Assembly: GCF_963259705.1 (NCBI RefSeq)
Contig: NC_081851.1
Span: forward strand, 15,536,145-15,600,144
Direction: 5' to 3'
DNA from: Myotis daubentonii
Lineage: Eukaryota; Chordata; Mammalia; Chiroptera; Vespertilionidae
DNA length: 64,000 bases
Part shown: positions 1 through 12,179 of the stretch, one piece after another
How the letters are laid out: the number at the start of each line of letters is the position of its first letter
How positions within the stretch are numbered: the first letter of the stretch is position 1
The notes under the pieces: generated by a model
What the model saw: the letters and a program-made list of their open reading frames with translations, nothing else
Databases searched by the model: none
What the model was told of the DNA's origin: nothing
Program-made: the position numbers and the translations under genes

Positions 1-364
1 GAATGCCAGTCAGGAATGCTCCACTCTCATGACCTAAGCACCTCCTCCACACACCATCACATACAGCATATGCTTTCCACATGGGAATTTTGGGGCGGGG
101 GGGGGGGGGGACAAGTATTCAATCCTCTCAGCACATTCCTTCTTGTATTGAAGTCTTCTGAGAAGAGGCATTTGAGCTAAACCCTGAGGGCTGGCATTCC
201 AAATAAAGAAATGAGGATGTACCCAGATCCCAAGACCACAAAGTGCAAGGTGTGTTTGGGGATGCTCAGGAGATGATCTTAGTGCAGACATAGGTTTCAG
301 CCAATTTTATATTTCTGGATAAAGAATTTGAACTTGATTTCTTAGGCCATAAGTTGTCTATTGA

Positions 365-367
365 AAA

Positions 368-418
<51 letters not shown>
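365..418. repeat. A-run plus (TA)n/(CA)n microsatellite
   Basis: A short A-run passes directly into alternating TA and then CA dinucleotides. It lies just upstream of a degenerate SINE. A G-run at about 98-110 is a separate homopolymer. Confidence 0.9.
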
Positions 419-430
419 GTTTTCACCTGA

Positions 431-438
431 GGATATAT

Positions 439-473
<35 letters not shown>

Positions 474-657
474 GAGAGAGAGAGAGAGAAAGAGAGAGAC
501 ATCTATGTGAGAGAGAAACTTCAATCAATTGCCTCCTGCATGCCCCTCACCCGGGATCAAACTGCAACCTAGGTATGTGCCCTGATTGGAAATCAAACGC
601 TCAACCTTTTTTGGTTACAAGAGGACACTCAACCAATTGAACAACTGGGTCAGAGCT
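431..657 (-). repeat. Ves SINE, degenerate, with (TTTA)n tail
   Basis: This is an antisense tRNA-derived Ves SINE. The tail side is a TTTA microsatellite followed by a GA-rich tract. Then come the family landmarks in antisense order: the gcctcctgcatgcccc core, a remnant of the B box, and the diverged head with aactgggtcagagct. Confidence 0.75.
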
Positions 658-664
658 CCATTGA

Positions 665-890
665 TATTTTTTAAAAATATATATTTCTTTATTGATTTCA
701 GAGAGGAAGGGAGGAGAGATAGAAACATCAATGATGTGAGAGAATCATAGATCACCTGCCTTCTGCACACCCCCTACTGGGGATGGAGCCTGCAACCCAG
801 GCATATGCCCTTGGCCTGGATCGAACCTGGGAACCCTCAGTGCACAGGCTGACTCTGTATACACTGAGCCAAGCAGGCTAGGGCTCCATT
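665..890 (-). repeat. Ves SINE
   Basis: This antisense Ves SINE is complete. It has ttattgatttcagagaggaaggg at the tail side, cccctactggggat in the core, an antisense B box (gatcgaacctggg) and a head ending in caggctagggct. It lies a few bases from the preceding copy. Confidence 0.85.
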
Positions 891-1084
891 GACATTTTTA
901 ACCTAGACATCCTATGCAGTGGGAGAGCAGAGCTCAGGAAAGTTTTCTAGTTTCCATCAGTGTGAGATTGTACAGCTAAGTCCAAGGAGAGCGAAGGCCG
1001 GGGTAAAGCTGGGGTGCTTCATCCAGGTCTAGGGGTCACCTGGGGGTGTGTCTGTGAAGCTCAGAAATTGCACGCCATGTTTCT

Positions 1085-2050
1085 GTGAGGACCTCTGTGT
1101 CTTTCCTGCACTTTTCACAGGGTCTGGCCCTACAGGGTGAAGGAGCACAGGCAGAGAGGAAATCAGCGCGCCCCTCACCGCCCCAGTCCCACGGGGGAGC
1201 GAGCAGAACTGGCCTGGAAGTGCGGCAGCTCCCGGTGGAGGCAGCTCAGGCTCATAGTGACAGGACCCAGCGCAGATGGAGAGGCCTGGATGGTCCAGTC
1301 ACAGCTCAGACTCCAGCTGACCGGGTCCTGCTTCCTGGCTCCACGCAGCGCCGGGGATGGAGGCGGTACCGGTGGGCGTACCCAGCATCCTCCCCAAGGG
1401 GAGCAGACCAGAACCGCAGACTGCGGTGCCTCCCGCGAGACCCAGTGCTTCAAGGCCCCGCCCCCGGGCCCCGCGCGAAGCAGGACGGGAAATTCAGCTG
1501 GGTCCCATCCTTTGGTTTTGGATCGGGAGCTAAAGCCCTTGGTCCTCGGCTGCCGCTCACCGGTTCTCGGGAGCGGGGGGCGGAGGGGGAGGAAACGCTG
1601 CAGCGGCGGCGGAGTCCCCGTGACCGACTCTGCTGTGGCCCCAGGGGCGCAGCCGGGCTCCCGCGCCTCACGCGTCCCGAGTGACGCAGGCGAGGCCCGG
1701 CCGGCGGCGCTGCTGGTCGCCGCGTGTCCCTGACCCCGCACCCGACCGCCCTGGGCGGCGTGGCCTGGGCTCCCCGCTGCCCCTCCCCGCGCCGCCCCCC
1801 CCCCCCCCCTGGCCTCCTTCCCAGCTGAGCGCGGTGTCCCTGCGGCCTCAGCTCAGGGCGGGCCCGCCCAGCAGCCGGCGCCGCTGAGGCCCATCTCAGC
1901 CCGCGGGTCTCGCAGACCCTGAGTTCCTGGAAGCGGCCCTTCAGCCCAGACCCGGCGCAGGTGCCTCCTGTGCCTTAGGGTCCCCGCCAGCCGCCTCGCG
2001 TGCTCTTGGCAGGTCCGCAGGTCCGTGTTCCCAGGAAGCGAGGCCGCGGT
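1085..2050. promoter_or_regulatory. CpG island, possible promoter and first exon
   Basis: This interval of almost 1 kb is very GC-rich and CpG-dense, unlike the AT-rich DNA on both sides. It contains a GC-box-like gggcgggcccgccc near 1857 and C-runs near 1795. Overlapping open frames on both strands follow from the scarcity of stop codons in GC-rich DNA and are not taken as coding. The pattern suggests an unmethylated promoter, perhaps of a gene reaching outside the window or of a decayed gene. No protein domain was recognised. Confidence 0.5.
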
Positions 2051-2138
2051 CTCCCTGCCAGCCCATCAGTTCAATGCGGTGCTGTTATAGGGCCCTGGGA
2101 AGCGCGCACACAGCTGGGGCTGCAAAGAACTAAATATA

Positions 2139-2565
2139 CTGAAAGGACAGAGCAGGACTGATGGCTGTGTCCTTAACCCCTCTTCCAGGAAAAAGCCGCA
2201 GGGTGTATGAGTTACTCGGCCTGCCCTTATCTCGACCAATGGGAAAGCGGGGGAAACTAGCCCAAGGCCAAAAGTATGCTGGCCACCCCCCCTGTCTTTG
2301 TGTAACCAGACACTAGCTGCACCCTGCCCTTGCTTCACTAGCCCCCCCCCCTCACTCAACCAACCAGAATCGGCCAAATCAGTGCCCACCCCCTGACCCC
2401 AAGCCCTATAAATTCTTTGTTCTCTTGGGATTCCGGGCTCTCTCTTGCACCAAGTAATGGAGGCAAGGGGGGGACCAAGCGAGCTTGTATAGGAGACCCT
2501 CCGCTTTTGCATCGGACTGGCTCCCTGGCGTGGTTTTTTGGGGATCTTGAAATCTGGGCATAACA
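2139..2565 (+). mobile_element. Solo LTR of a gammaretrovirus-like endogenous retrovirus
   Basis: The order of signals is that of a retroviral LTR. There is an enhancer-like upstream part, a CCAAT box at about 2236, a TATA box (ccctataaat) at about 2404, then an R/U5-like section with ggagaccctccgcttttgcatc-type sequence typical of ERV1 LTRs, and an end in ...aaca at 2565. TG at 2139 is the best start; TG at 2083 is an alternative. The flanks atac and atag differ at one base, so the 4-bp target duplication is only tentative. No internal retroviral genes follow, so this is a solo LTR. Its neighbour is the CpG island just upstream. Confidence 0.65.
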
Positions 2566-2825
2566 ATAGGAATCAGCACAAAGTGGTCATTGTTCTGTGC
2601 AGGTGATTCTTTAATTACCGATTCTGTGGCTTCCTCTCAGAGTTAATAAGTTGGTTGACCCTTGACTAGAACATAGGAAGGCCGGCTGGATTTTATGGGT
2701 GTTTGGTGTAAGTTTTATAAGGCACTGTGGGGTGCACAGTCCTTCTCTGCCAGGGGCTGCACCCCCCGTGGACGCCGGGTAGTAGACAAAGAGGACATGA
2801 GAAGACAGAGGCATATAGGAGAGTC

Positions 2826-3026
2826 TTTTTAAAAAAATATTTTCATTTTTTTACGTAGAGGAAGGGAGAGGGATAGTTAGAAACATCATGAGAGAGAAAC
2901 ATCGATCAGCTGCCTCCTGCACACCCCGTACTGGGGATGTGCTTGCAACCAAGGTACATGCCCCTGGACTGGGACCCTTCAGTCCGCAGGCTGTTCTCTA
3001 TCCATTGAGCCAAACCGGTTAGGGCA
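2826..3026 (-). repeat. Ves SINE
   Basis: This antisense Ves SINE runs from an A/T-rich tail and the gaggaagggagaggg motif to the head sequence gagccaaaccggttagggc. The antisense B-box region is partly deleted. Confidence 0.85.
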
Positions 3027-4594
3027 GGAGAGTCTCTTTTTCAGGCCATGTAGCCATTGCTAACAAGGAGCCATCAGACAAAACGGTGCTTCAAAGTAGC
3101 TTCACACAGTGGCTGCGCCAAGCAGCCCTTGCTAATACAGTAGCAAACAGGAGCCATACCAAGCAGCCACCCACCGGCTGGTTAGTAACACGTTTATACT
3201 AACTTGGACACAAAGGCTTCCTGGCCAATAGTGACATCAGTATTTGGGTTATAGTAAGGTACCCCTGCCCAGTGTGTACAGTACAATCTCTGTGTCCTTG
3301 CTTAGATTGGCCTTGAACATCCTGATTAGGATTCTTCTGCTCAGATTGGCCTTGAACATCCGGCGTACTCTGATTAGGCTCCCACAGGCACTATCTCAGT
3401 CATGGCCCAAGTTTAAGTGTTCCCAAAACTGACTTATCAGAAGGAGGAAAAAGTGTCATGAATGTGACATAACCGTTATCTCAGGAATAACACTTAATTC
3501 ACAGAAAACATAACTGCAACCCTAGAGGAGCTGCATGGGAACCACAGGCTCAGATATTTCAGCCAAGAAAGCTGCTGGTGCCAAGAAGACCTCAGAGGAG
3601 AAACAAAGTCAAATTAAACTGTTTGTGATGTGAAAGCCATTTCAAACACGGTTTTTAAAGGTCGTCTAGTGCTGACATGAATGTTTGTTTTGATTCCTGA
3701 ATTTGAGGATTGCAGCATAACCGCTATGCCACAAAACCGTTTTTCATATAAGAGTTGTCTGAGACAGAACTGTCATCCACCTTATACAGTGGCCACATTT
3801 GACTGGCTGTCAGTTACTGTTCGTAGAAATGTTCTGGAAGTAAGGGGTGAGGGCTCTTTCCACCCACAGCTCATCCACTTCTTTGTAGTAATAAGCTGAA
3901 CTGTAGTAGATTATGTTCTTTCAAAGCTAGAACTGTTAAGTTTGCAAACAAGCATGACTGTTCCATTGCCAGTAATTTTGTTCATGCCTTGGGCTTTTGG
4001 GTTTGCACCAGAAATTGGAATTGCTTGCAATTATATGTTTAGGTGGATTGAGGCTCAAAATTAATGATGACATTTAATAGTTTCTTAAAGCACCAAGTGG
4101 TTCAACTTTTGATGAATTAGAAATGATATGTTGTTTTTGTTTGTTTCATTTCAATATGCCAGTGATCTGTTAGGTGTGCTTTTTAAATGTTGTTCCAGCA
4201 TTTGAACAGAAATGCCCTTAAATGTTGAGAGCCATTTACTATAAAGTAAAACTTGTCTAAATCCTTAAATGTGAAATGTGGAGAAATTAGTGAGTAGTAG
4301 TAGGAAATGTAGGATCAATATTGTCAGACATAAGTGCTTATCTCTCAGCCCAGTGATTTCCTACAGTTGATTTTGTCAGCAAGTAACATGTAGCTGTAAT
4401 GTTAATTATGTACTGATAGTGTAAGGTAACTATGAAAGGGTAACTAATTACCTGAAAGAATCAGATCTGGAATGCCCTTTATGTTATGATTACTGGCATA
4501 CCTACAATATGATAGGATTGTATGACACTCATCTAAGGATTAATGGCTCTTCTGAAAACTTCTGATAATTGTCTTCTCATTTTGATTCCAACAG
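3027..4594. other. Unassigned sequence with a short direct duplication
   Basis: No gene was recognised. A 20-bp segment around gattggccttgaacatcc is duplicated at about 3304 and 3341. From about 3540 to 4330 the sequence looks like untranslated or intronic DNA. It precedes the first recognisable ANAPC1-like exon and could be that copy's 5' intron. Confidence 0.4.
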
Positions 4595-4860
4595 CTGGCC
4601 AGAATGTGTTTGAATTCATACAGAAATAATATTGATATCTGAAAGCCATGTTGAACTTCTCTGAAGAAAGGGCAACACTGATTGCAGCTGGGGATTTGCA
4701 GGAAATTGTTCCTTTTGGTCGAGACCACTGCAGACACCACCCTAATGCTTTGAAACTTCAGCTTCGGCAGCTGCAGCCAGCCTCTGAGTTGTGGTCGTCT
4801 AATGGTGCTGCTGGCTTGGTGGGATCCCTGCAGGAGGTTACAATCCACGAAAAACAGAAG
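4595..4860 (+). pseudogene. ANAPC1P: ANAPC1-like exon 2 (start-codon exon)
   Basis: The exon follows a ttgattccaacag acceptor. The ATG is at 4648 and 71 codons are open to the end of the exon. Recognisable stretches include VPFGRDHC, LRQLQPASELWSS and AAGLVGSLQEVTIHEKQK, close to the human N terminus. The donor is gttttatc, weaker than consensus. Several substitutions occur in the first 20 residues, but there is no stop or frameshift in this exon. Confidence 0.88.
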
Positions 4861-5899
4861 GTTTTATCAAGATTGTCAGTTTGCTTTTGAAATGTAGAGA
4901 GATTCGATCTACTTGTAATTTAAGGCTACCCAGAAGCAACTGAGAAATGAGTATGATGCTACTTCTAGGGTATAGGTTAAGATTTGGTAATTTTTATCAA
5001 GCTAAAAATAATGACCTTAATTGTATTATAGTGTCATGGCTGTTTAGACATATAACTCAGCATTTATAATGAGAGTCACTATGATTATGGTCCATTTAAA
5101 TCTCTTTTTCTCACTTAGTATGTGGGACCAGATTTCATGTTATTTGATGGTTAGATAGTAGAGTTAGCAATGGTCCCTGCTGCCAAAAACTTACACGTTT
5201 TTAGAGGAGAAAAGAAATGCCACATAAGTAGATACAGTACTAGTTTTCAAATAGGGGAATGAGAAGTAAGTGCATGTTAAACAGTCAGTCTTTCTCATCT
5301 TAATTCCATTTCTGTATCCCTTTTGGGATACCAAAATTTCCAGGAGCGGAGGTCTGTAGTTAGGAATCCAAACCTTTCTCTGTCCTGTTCATTTTGATGG
5401 TTGGCACAAGGGCAGGAAGGTGAATGTATATGCAGTTGTGAAGCAGGGAAGTCTGCATGGTGGGTAAGCTCCCCCAGTGTCCCATGTGCACTTCACTGCC
5501 CCCTCTGCTTCACCCCCCATATGCTTAATATGTCTTTAGTCTCCCAAGAATGTTGGTTTAATTTTTGGATATATAGATAAGGTCTAATTTTTATTTATGT
5601 TTTTGGCAGCATACAATGGTAATGTAATAATAAGATACTTAATATAGAGAATTCTTGAGGTAAATTCCCATTTTTGAAATCCTGTAAGATACAGTATGAT
5701 ACATACACCCACACCCCCTCCTCTGTTAATCAGTGGCACCAAACCTAAGAGTTGGGCTTGGACTGAGTCTTACTCCACAGACAGAGCAGGAGACTTGTAT
5801 CTGGATTGCTGTTCAATTTTAATTAATAAATCTTGCTCCATAATGTTGCAAAAGAAATAAAAACCGCTTAAACATGTCTTACATATGTAAATTTTTAAG

Positions 5900-6062
5900 G
5901 AAAGCTGGCAGTTAAGGAGAGGCGGAAGTGAAATTGGAGAATGATGAGGATTATGAGGAGGAACTCTGTGTGGCTGGAAATATGGTGATCTGGAGCAAAG
6001 GAAGTAAAAGCCAGGCATTGGCTCTTTACAAGGCCTTTACAGTTGATAGTCCTGTTCAACAG
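5900..6062 (+). pseudogene. ANAPC1P: ANAPC1-like exon 3, frameshifted
   Basis: The exon begins after tttttaag and ends at caacag followed by gtgag. It first reads ESWQLRRG..SEIG. A one-base insertion near 5940 is then needed to continue into EELCVAGNMVIWSKGSKSQA and AFTVDSPVQQ, which match human ANAPC1. The shift produces immediate tandem stops, so the exon cannot be translated through. Confidence 0.88.
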
Positions 6063-7423
6063 GTGAGTTGATTTGAATTTTAGTATTTGATTGATTATTG
6101 AGTAATTTTTTTTAAAAAAACAAAGCTTTTATCCTAAAATGTAACAGAAATAATAAAAAAATATATAATGATCCCAGTAGCTAGATATATGTTTTAACAT
6201 GTATTGAAGATAATGGTAGGGAAATAAACATTTCATTTATTTTCTGTATCATCATTTTTTTGCACTGTTCTTTGTCAATTTCATGGTAATGTTTAAACAC
6301 TTGAGTAATTCAATTAGTTATTGCCAAAAAATTTTATAAGACTTAAATTTAAGGGTATAAGAATATATTAGCACATGATTATATTTGGTTGCAAAGTGTT
6401 GAATAAATAAAAATCAGGTTCATAGTAAAAATAGAGAGTAAGGGAAAGGAAAAAAAAATCTAATTTGCTGTAATTGCACATGGTTGGGTTGCTGGCTTGA
6501 TCCCCAGTAGGGGGCATGCAGGAGGCAGCCAATCAGCGTTTCTCATCATTGATGTTTCTATCTATCTCTTCCTTTCCGAAGTCAATGAAAATACATTTAT
6601 ATATGTATTTATATTTAATAAATTTATATATCAATTTATAAGTATATTTATTTATATGTAAACTACATATATTTGTAACTGATTATAAAAAAAGAATAGA
6701 AACAAATAGAAATTAGTAATTAAAGGGACAGAATTAAGCATTTGCCCTGCCTTTTTAGGAAGCCTTGCAGTTCATCTCCAGTTAATAAAGGAAAACCCTT
6801 ATTTAAATAAGAATACCAGCTAATAATTATAGAAGGAATGGTAGAATTTGAAAATCGCTATTCTGTGTAAACTCTTACTCCAGTGTAACCTCTGATTCAG
6901 ACAAGGATTGTAAATGGGATAGTAATGCCATTGCATGAAAGGTGTTAGCATGGCACCAAGGTGTCACCCAAAGTGAAGAAACAAATGCATCTCTACTTTG
7001 AAGCTGCATGTTGTTCTCCACCTCCACAACCTGGTGGGTTTACCATCACTGATAGGGGACAGAGGACTCTTTTATACCTACAGCTGTAATGGGGCATGGA
7101 GACATGATGTCATCTACTCAGTTTTCTTCCCCAAAATATTTGACATGAAAGGAGACCTAACTTCCAGTTATAGGAAGTATGGGGGCTAGAGGATCAGTTT
7201 GTAAAATGAGATGAGGAATGGGTGGAGGTATAGATGAAACAAGAACCACCAGAAATTGAGAATGATTGAAGCTGGCTGTTGGAGATTTATTGTGTTACTC
7301 TGTTTACTTTGTATATATTTGAAATTTTCTATCATAAAGACTTAAAGAAAAAAAACACTATGAGATACAATTAGACAAATCCAGAATATGGGATAGTCTA
7401 CATTCTGGTCTCCTTAAAGAGTT
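6063..7423. other. AT-rich intronic sequence with a partial sense Ves SINE
   Basis: Most of this interval is AT-rich and unassigned. A partial sense Ves SINE lies at about 6484-6595, recognised by ttgatccccagtagggggcatgcaggaggcagcc and the tail motif. No exon was recognised. Confidence 0.6.
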
Positions 7424-7433
7424 AGTCATGGAG

Positions 7434-9621
7434 AGAAACCAAGATGGCGGCATAGGTAAATACTGGAGTTTGCTGCCTCGAACAACCACTTCAAAAATAC
7501 AACTAAAAGACGGAACAGACATCATCCAGAACCACAGGAAGGTTGGCTGAGTGGAAATTCTACAACTAGAAGGGAGAAGGAAAGAGAAAAGCATACCGAG
7601 ACTCAGAGGAGACGCAGTATGGCAGTAAAATACTATGGTGCGGAGGTGCATGCAGAGCGGACTAGCAGCTGAGGGTGCGGTTGTCGTTTTCAATCAGGGG
7701 GGAGTCTCAGGCTCTGAGCTCCAGTTCCAGGCGAGTCTCTAGGGACCCAGACTCATACAGGAGAAGTGGGACTGTCTGGCATAGGTCAGAACTAGAGGGT
7801 AGCTTTCTCTCTGAGGGGCTTGCAGTGATTACCGGGACATTGAGAAGCAGAGCCTCTGAGGGCTGGACTGAGAGTAGCCATAACTGCTAGCTCCGCCCTG
7901 TTGATCCTGTGGGACCCACCCTGCCCAAGTCCTGCAGGGAGGCTTTTGCTGGATAGCCTCAGGCAAAGGCTAGATTAGCACCTCCCTAGAGATCCAGGAG
8001 CCAGGAAACCCAGAGGTCAGAGTGGGACCATCTAGTTTGCAGCTCCATGGAACCATAAAGGACACACTCAGGGGGCAGACTCAGTGAGCATCAAAGCCCC
8101 ATTGAAGCAAGTCTTGCCCAAGAGGGGTGTGTCCAGCACAGAAGTTCTCCCTCTGCAGACACAGCTGATTCTCACAGCCAATTGGCCTGGAGGTCAATTC
8201 CTCCCAGTGATAACTACAACAATCAAGGCTTAACTACAAGACTGTGCACAAAGACCACAAGGGGGTGCACCAAGAGTGTCCTCCTCAGGTAATTGAGGAG
8301 GCTGAACCAGTGGGCCCTAGTGGACACTCAGCACAGAAAACCACTTTATCAACACAGGGAAGCATAAAAAATGCAGAGACAAAGAAAAAGGACACAAATG
8401 ACAGAAATGGAGGAAAGCAAACTACTGGATATAGAGTTCAAAACCACACTTTTAAGGTTTTTCAGGAATTTTCCAGAAACTGCCAATAAACTTAATGAGA
8501 TCTACAAGAAATATAATGAGACCCTCGAGGTTGTGATAAAGGGCCAACTAGAAATTAAGCATACACTGAGTGAAATAAAGAATAGTATACAGACTCCCAA
8601 CAGCATACTAGAGGATTGCAATAATCAAGTCAATGATTTGAAATACGAAGAAGCAATAAACACCCAACCAGAAAAGCAAAATGAAAAAAGAATCCAAAAA
8701 TACGAAGATATTGTAAGGAGCCTCTAGAACAGCTTCAAGCATACCAACATCTTAATTATAGGGGTGCCAGAAGAAGAGAGAGAGCAAGATATTGAAAACC
8801 TATTTGAATAAATAATGACAGAAAACTTCCTCTACCTGGTGAAAGAAATAGACTTACCAGTCCAGGAAGTGCAGAGAATCCCAAACAAAAGGAATCCAAA
8901 GAGGACCACACCAAGACACATCATAATTAAAATGCCAAGAGCAAAAGACAAAGAGAGAATCTTGAAAGCGTCAAGAGAAAGAAAGTCAGTTACCTACAAG
9001 GGAGTACCCATACGACTGTCAGCTGATTTCTCAACAGAAACTTTGCAGGCCAGAAGGGAGTGGCAAGAAATATTCAAAGTGATGAATGCCAAGAACCTAC
9101 AACCATCATTACTTTATGCAGCAAAGCTATCATTCAGAATTGAAGGTCAGATAAAGAGCTTCACAGATAAGGAAAAGCTAAAGGAGTTCACCACCAAACC
9201 AATATTATATGAAATGCTGAAAGGTATCCTTTAAGAAGAGGAAGAAGAAGAAAAAGGTAAAGATACAAATTATGAACACCAAATACACATCTATCAACAA
9301 GTGAATCTGAAAATCAAGTAAACAATCTGATGAACAGTATGAACTGGTGATTGTAATAGAATCAGGGGGCATTGAAGGGAGTGGACTAGCTATTCTTGGG
9401 AGGCAAAGGGGTGAGGGGAATGCAGGAAGAGACTGGACAAAAATCGTGCACGTATGGATGAGGACAGTGGATGGGGAGTGAGGGAGGAGGGTGGGGTGGG
9501 AACTGGGTGGAGGGGAGTTATGGGGGGTAAAAAGAGGAACAAATGTAATAATCTGAACATAATGATTTAATTAATAAAAAAAGAAAAAAAAGAACAGTAG
9601 TTAAAAGCAAAAAAAAAAAAA
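7434..9621 (+). mobile_element. HAL1 (half-L1) retrotransposon
   Basis: This is a 2.2-kb non-LTR element with an L1-type 5' UTR, a single ORF1-like frame, a short 3' UTR and a long A-tail, and no ORF2. This is the architecture of HAL1, known to be young in vespertilionid bats. A 10-bp target duplication, agtcatggag, flanks it at 7424-7433 and 9622-9631. A YY1-type motif (aagatggcggc) lies 8 bases from the 5' end, where L1-class promoters carry it. It sits inside an intron of the ANAPC1 pseudogene. Confidence 0.88.
8371..9234 (+). pseudogene. HAL1 ORF1-like protein gene with two in-frame stops
   Basis: The frame runs 288 codons from ATG 8371 to TAA 9234 and is interrupted only by TAG at 8725 and TAA at 8809, with no frameshift. 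The N-terminal part is a charged helical coiled-coil-like region. The rest has the RRM and C-terminal-domain hallmarks of L1 ORF1p: TPRHIIIKMP, KERILKASRERKSVTYKG and RLSADFSTETLQARREW. ORF1p is an RNA-binding chaperone that coats the element RNA. A start at 8371 is preferred because it opens the continuous frame. This copy cannot make a full protein. Confidence 0.85.
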
Positions 9622-9999
9622 AGTCATGGAGGGGGAAAAAAGGTGGGGCCTATTCTAGGTTAAAAGAGACTAAAGGACATCACCAAATGCAATGTTTTTT
9701 GCACCATTTTGAATGAAGTTTGATTGAGTCCTGGTTCTAGAAAATTGTCTTAGAAAAACATTTTGGGGAAAATTTGAAAAAGTCGCAAATGGACTGAATA
9801 TTAGGTGATGTTAGAAAAATTTTTTCTTAGGCAAGATGATGGTTTTGTGGTGTATAGGAGAGAATATTTATTATGGGGAAATGCATGAGGAAGTCATGAT
9901 GTGGGGGATTTTCAGGTAGTCAGCACCCCCCCACTCAAATCCCTCACATGCACATAAGCAGATTTGGCAGAATGGTAACCACTGTTAGATTTATTTGTT

Positions 10000-10229
10000 T
10001 ATTTTTAAAACATTTTTTATTGCTTTTAGTGAGGAAGGGAGAGGGAGAGAGAGAGAGAGAGAGACATCAGTAACATCACTGGTAAGAAGAGAAGCATTGA
10101 TCGGCTGCCTCCTGCATGCCCACTACTGGGGATTGAGCCCGCAACCTGGGTATGTACCCTTGACTGGAATCAAACCCAGGACCAGTCCGCAGGCCGATGC
10201 TCTATCCACTGAGCCAAACTGGCTAGGCC
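10000..10229 (-). repeat. Ves SINE
   Basis: This antisense copy has a GA microsatellite near 10040, the core gcctcctgcatgcccactactggggat and the head gagccaaactggctagg. Confidence 0.88.
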
Positions 10230-10595
10230 TTAACAACTGTTAGATTTAGATGAAACAGGTGTTCACTGTATTATTTCAACTTTTCTTACTGAATATTTTC
10301 AGAATAAAAAGTTTTGGGGCGGGGGAGAATATATTTATAGCAGTTGAATTAATTGTTGGGCTATTGACAAGAGATTTCAAGACTTTTTGACTAATGTTAA
10401 ATTCCTTAGTGGTAAGCACTGCAATCTTGGTACCTGGATATTGCTTTTTTGTGTGTTCCCCCATTAACTGTTTCCTGATGAACATTGTACCCTTCTGACA
10501 ATATACTGGGATCGATAAACTGAATTATTCCTAAACTTGAGGGCATGTGTAAAAGTATTTCTGTCCAGGAGTGTTGAAGCCAGTGACCAATTTTT

Positions 10596-10810
10596 TTAAA
10601 TATATTTTTATTGATTTCAGAGAGGAAGGGAGAGGGATAGAAAGATAGAAACATCAATGATGAGAGAGAATCATTGTTCGGCTGCCTCCTGCACGCCCCC
10701 TACTGGGGATTGAGCCCGCAACCCGGGCATGTGCCCTGGACTGGAATCGAACCTGGGACCCTTCAGTCTACAAGCTCAGGCTCTATCCACTGAGCCAAAC
10801 CAGCTAGGAC
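10596..10810 (-). repeat. Ves SINE
   Basis: This well-preserved antisense Ves copy has the antisense B box (ggaatcgaacctggg) and the head (tgagccaaaccagctagg) intact. Confidence 0.9.
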
Positions 10811-10917
10811 ACCAGTGACCATTTTGATGATATTTCCACCCCCCACCCCCACCCCATGTAACCATATGGTTAGTGTAGTTGTGAAAGTGGCATGACAATA
10901 TCCAACAAGTGTTTGTT

Positions 10918-11122
10918 TTTTTTTAAATATGTATTTTTATATTTCAGAGAGGAAGGGAGAGGGAGAGAGAGATAGAAACATCAATGATGAGAGAGAATCA
11001 TTGATTGGCTGCCTCCTGGGGATCGAGGCTGCAACTCAAACATATGCCCTGACCTGGAATCAAACTGTGACCTCCTGGTTCATTGGTCGATGCTTAACCA
11101 CAGAGCCATGCTGGCCGGGCTC
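10918..11122 (-). repeat. Ves SINE with internal deletion
   Basis: This antisense copy lacks the cgcccc core between gctgcctcc and tggggatcgaggc. The head region ends in gccatgctggccgggc, a variant head of the family. Confidence 0.82.
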
Positions 11123-11456
11123 AAACTAATTCTTTGCTTCTATGTTTCCATCTTAAGTTCTCCAAAGGATGATTGCATGTTTACTAGATTCCATGGATGT
11201 GCAATTAGATGAATTGTCTCTTTTGTCTCCGTTATCTTAAGATGGCTTGTAAATAGAATGATAAGATTTTTAATTTCAGTCTTTTGGTCTGGAAAACATA
11301 TTGTTCTTTAATCTTCTTACTATATGGGGGAAGATATTTTATATTTTGGTTAGGAATCAATACCAGGTGTATGTGACTCAGATTTAGTTGAACAAATAAA
11401 CAGATAACTACAATGCTGTATGCAGATAAATTAAAATGCCATATAATACCTGTGTG

Positions 11457-11900
11457 TCCACAGTGTGGTGAGAGTCAGGGGACTGGCTCTGAAGGAAGGA
11501 TTTCTCAAAGAAGTTGCTGTTTGAACTGGAAGTTGGGAAAAGAAGGGCATTCTAGGCAGAGCAAATCAGCCAAATGATTTATGGAAAAACATGATGTTTT
11601 CTAAGTTCAGAATGGATGTACACAGGGTTTGGGTGTGGAGAGATGCTTGCAGGTGCTGAGTGGATCCAAACTGAAGGGCCTTGTTTGTACCTGAGAACTT
11701 GAAATTTAAACTGTATACAGAAGGAGCCTGTCAAGGATGTTAAAATGGAAAGTACATCTTCAGTTCTGTATTTTGAGAAGATATGACTTTGGTGGCAATG
11801 TATAGGATGTGTAGGATTGGCTGGAGAGTAGAGAGAATGTTGTCAAGGATACTGTTCTATGATAGTTCAGGGGAAAAAGATTGGCTCTGAAGAGAGAAGA
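11457..11900 (+). repeat. Old mammalian interspersed repeat, family not named
   Basis: The sequence carries landmarks of an old mammalian repeat whose name I could not recall: gggcattctaggcagagcaaa, ctgaagggccttgtttg and acagaaggagcctgtcaaggatgttaaaatgg. It resembles the arms of the inverted repeat at 46.8-51.6 kb. Confidence 0.45.
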
Positions 11901-12179
11901 CAGAGATGAGAGACAGAGCTGAGGGAATGTGCAAGTCCTGAGACATCAGGAGTAATGGAGAGTATGAAAATACTATTGGGGTGGGGATGGGAGTGGTCCG
12001 GAAGAGATTAATGCTGGGAAAGGAGGACCTATGTAATACTTTCAACAATATAGATTTAAAAAATAAAAATAAAATACTATCTGCTTTTAGAGACTAGGAG
12101 GATGGGATTTCATAAAAGGAAGCTGAGTCAATAATAGGTACAGCGTAGATTTGGGACATTTCCGGTGGGAGTGCAGCTC

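Noticed and set aside
1085..1741. Overlapping 166-199-codon frames on both strands of the CpG island
   Set aside because: All frames are open because the DNA is GC-rich; no domain, start context or splice evidence supports any of them.
3540..4340. Possible processed pseudogene
   Set aside because: A short KKAAGAKKTSEEK-like reading is present, but no parent gene could be named and no poly-A tail or target duplication was seen.
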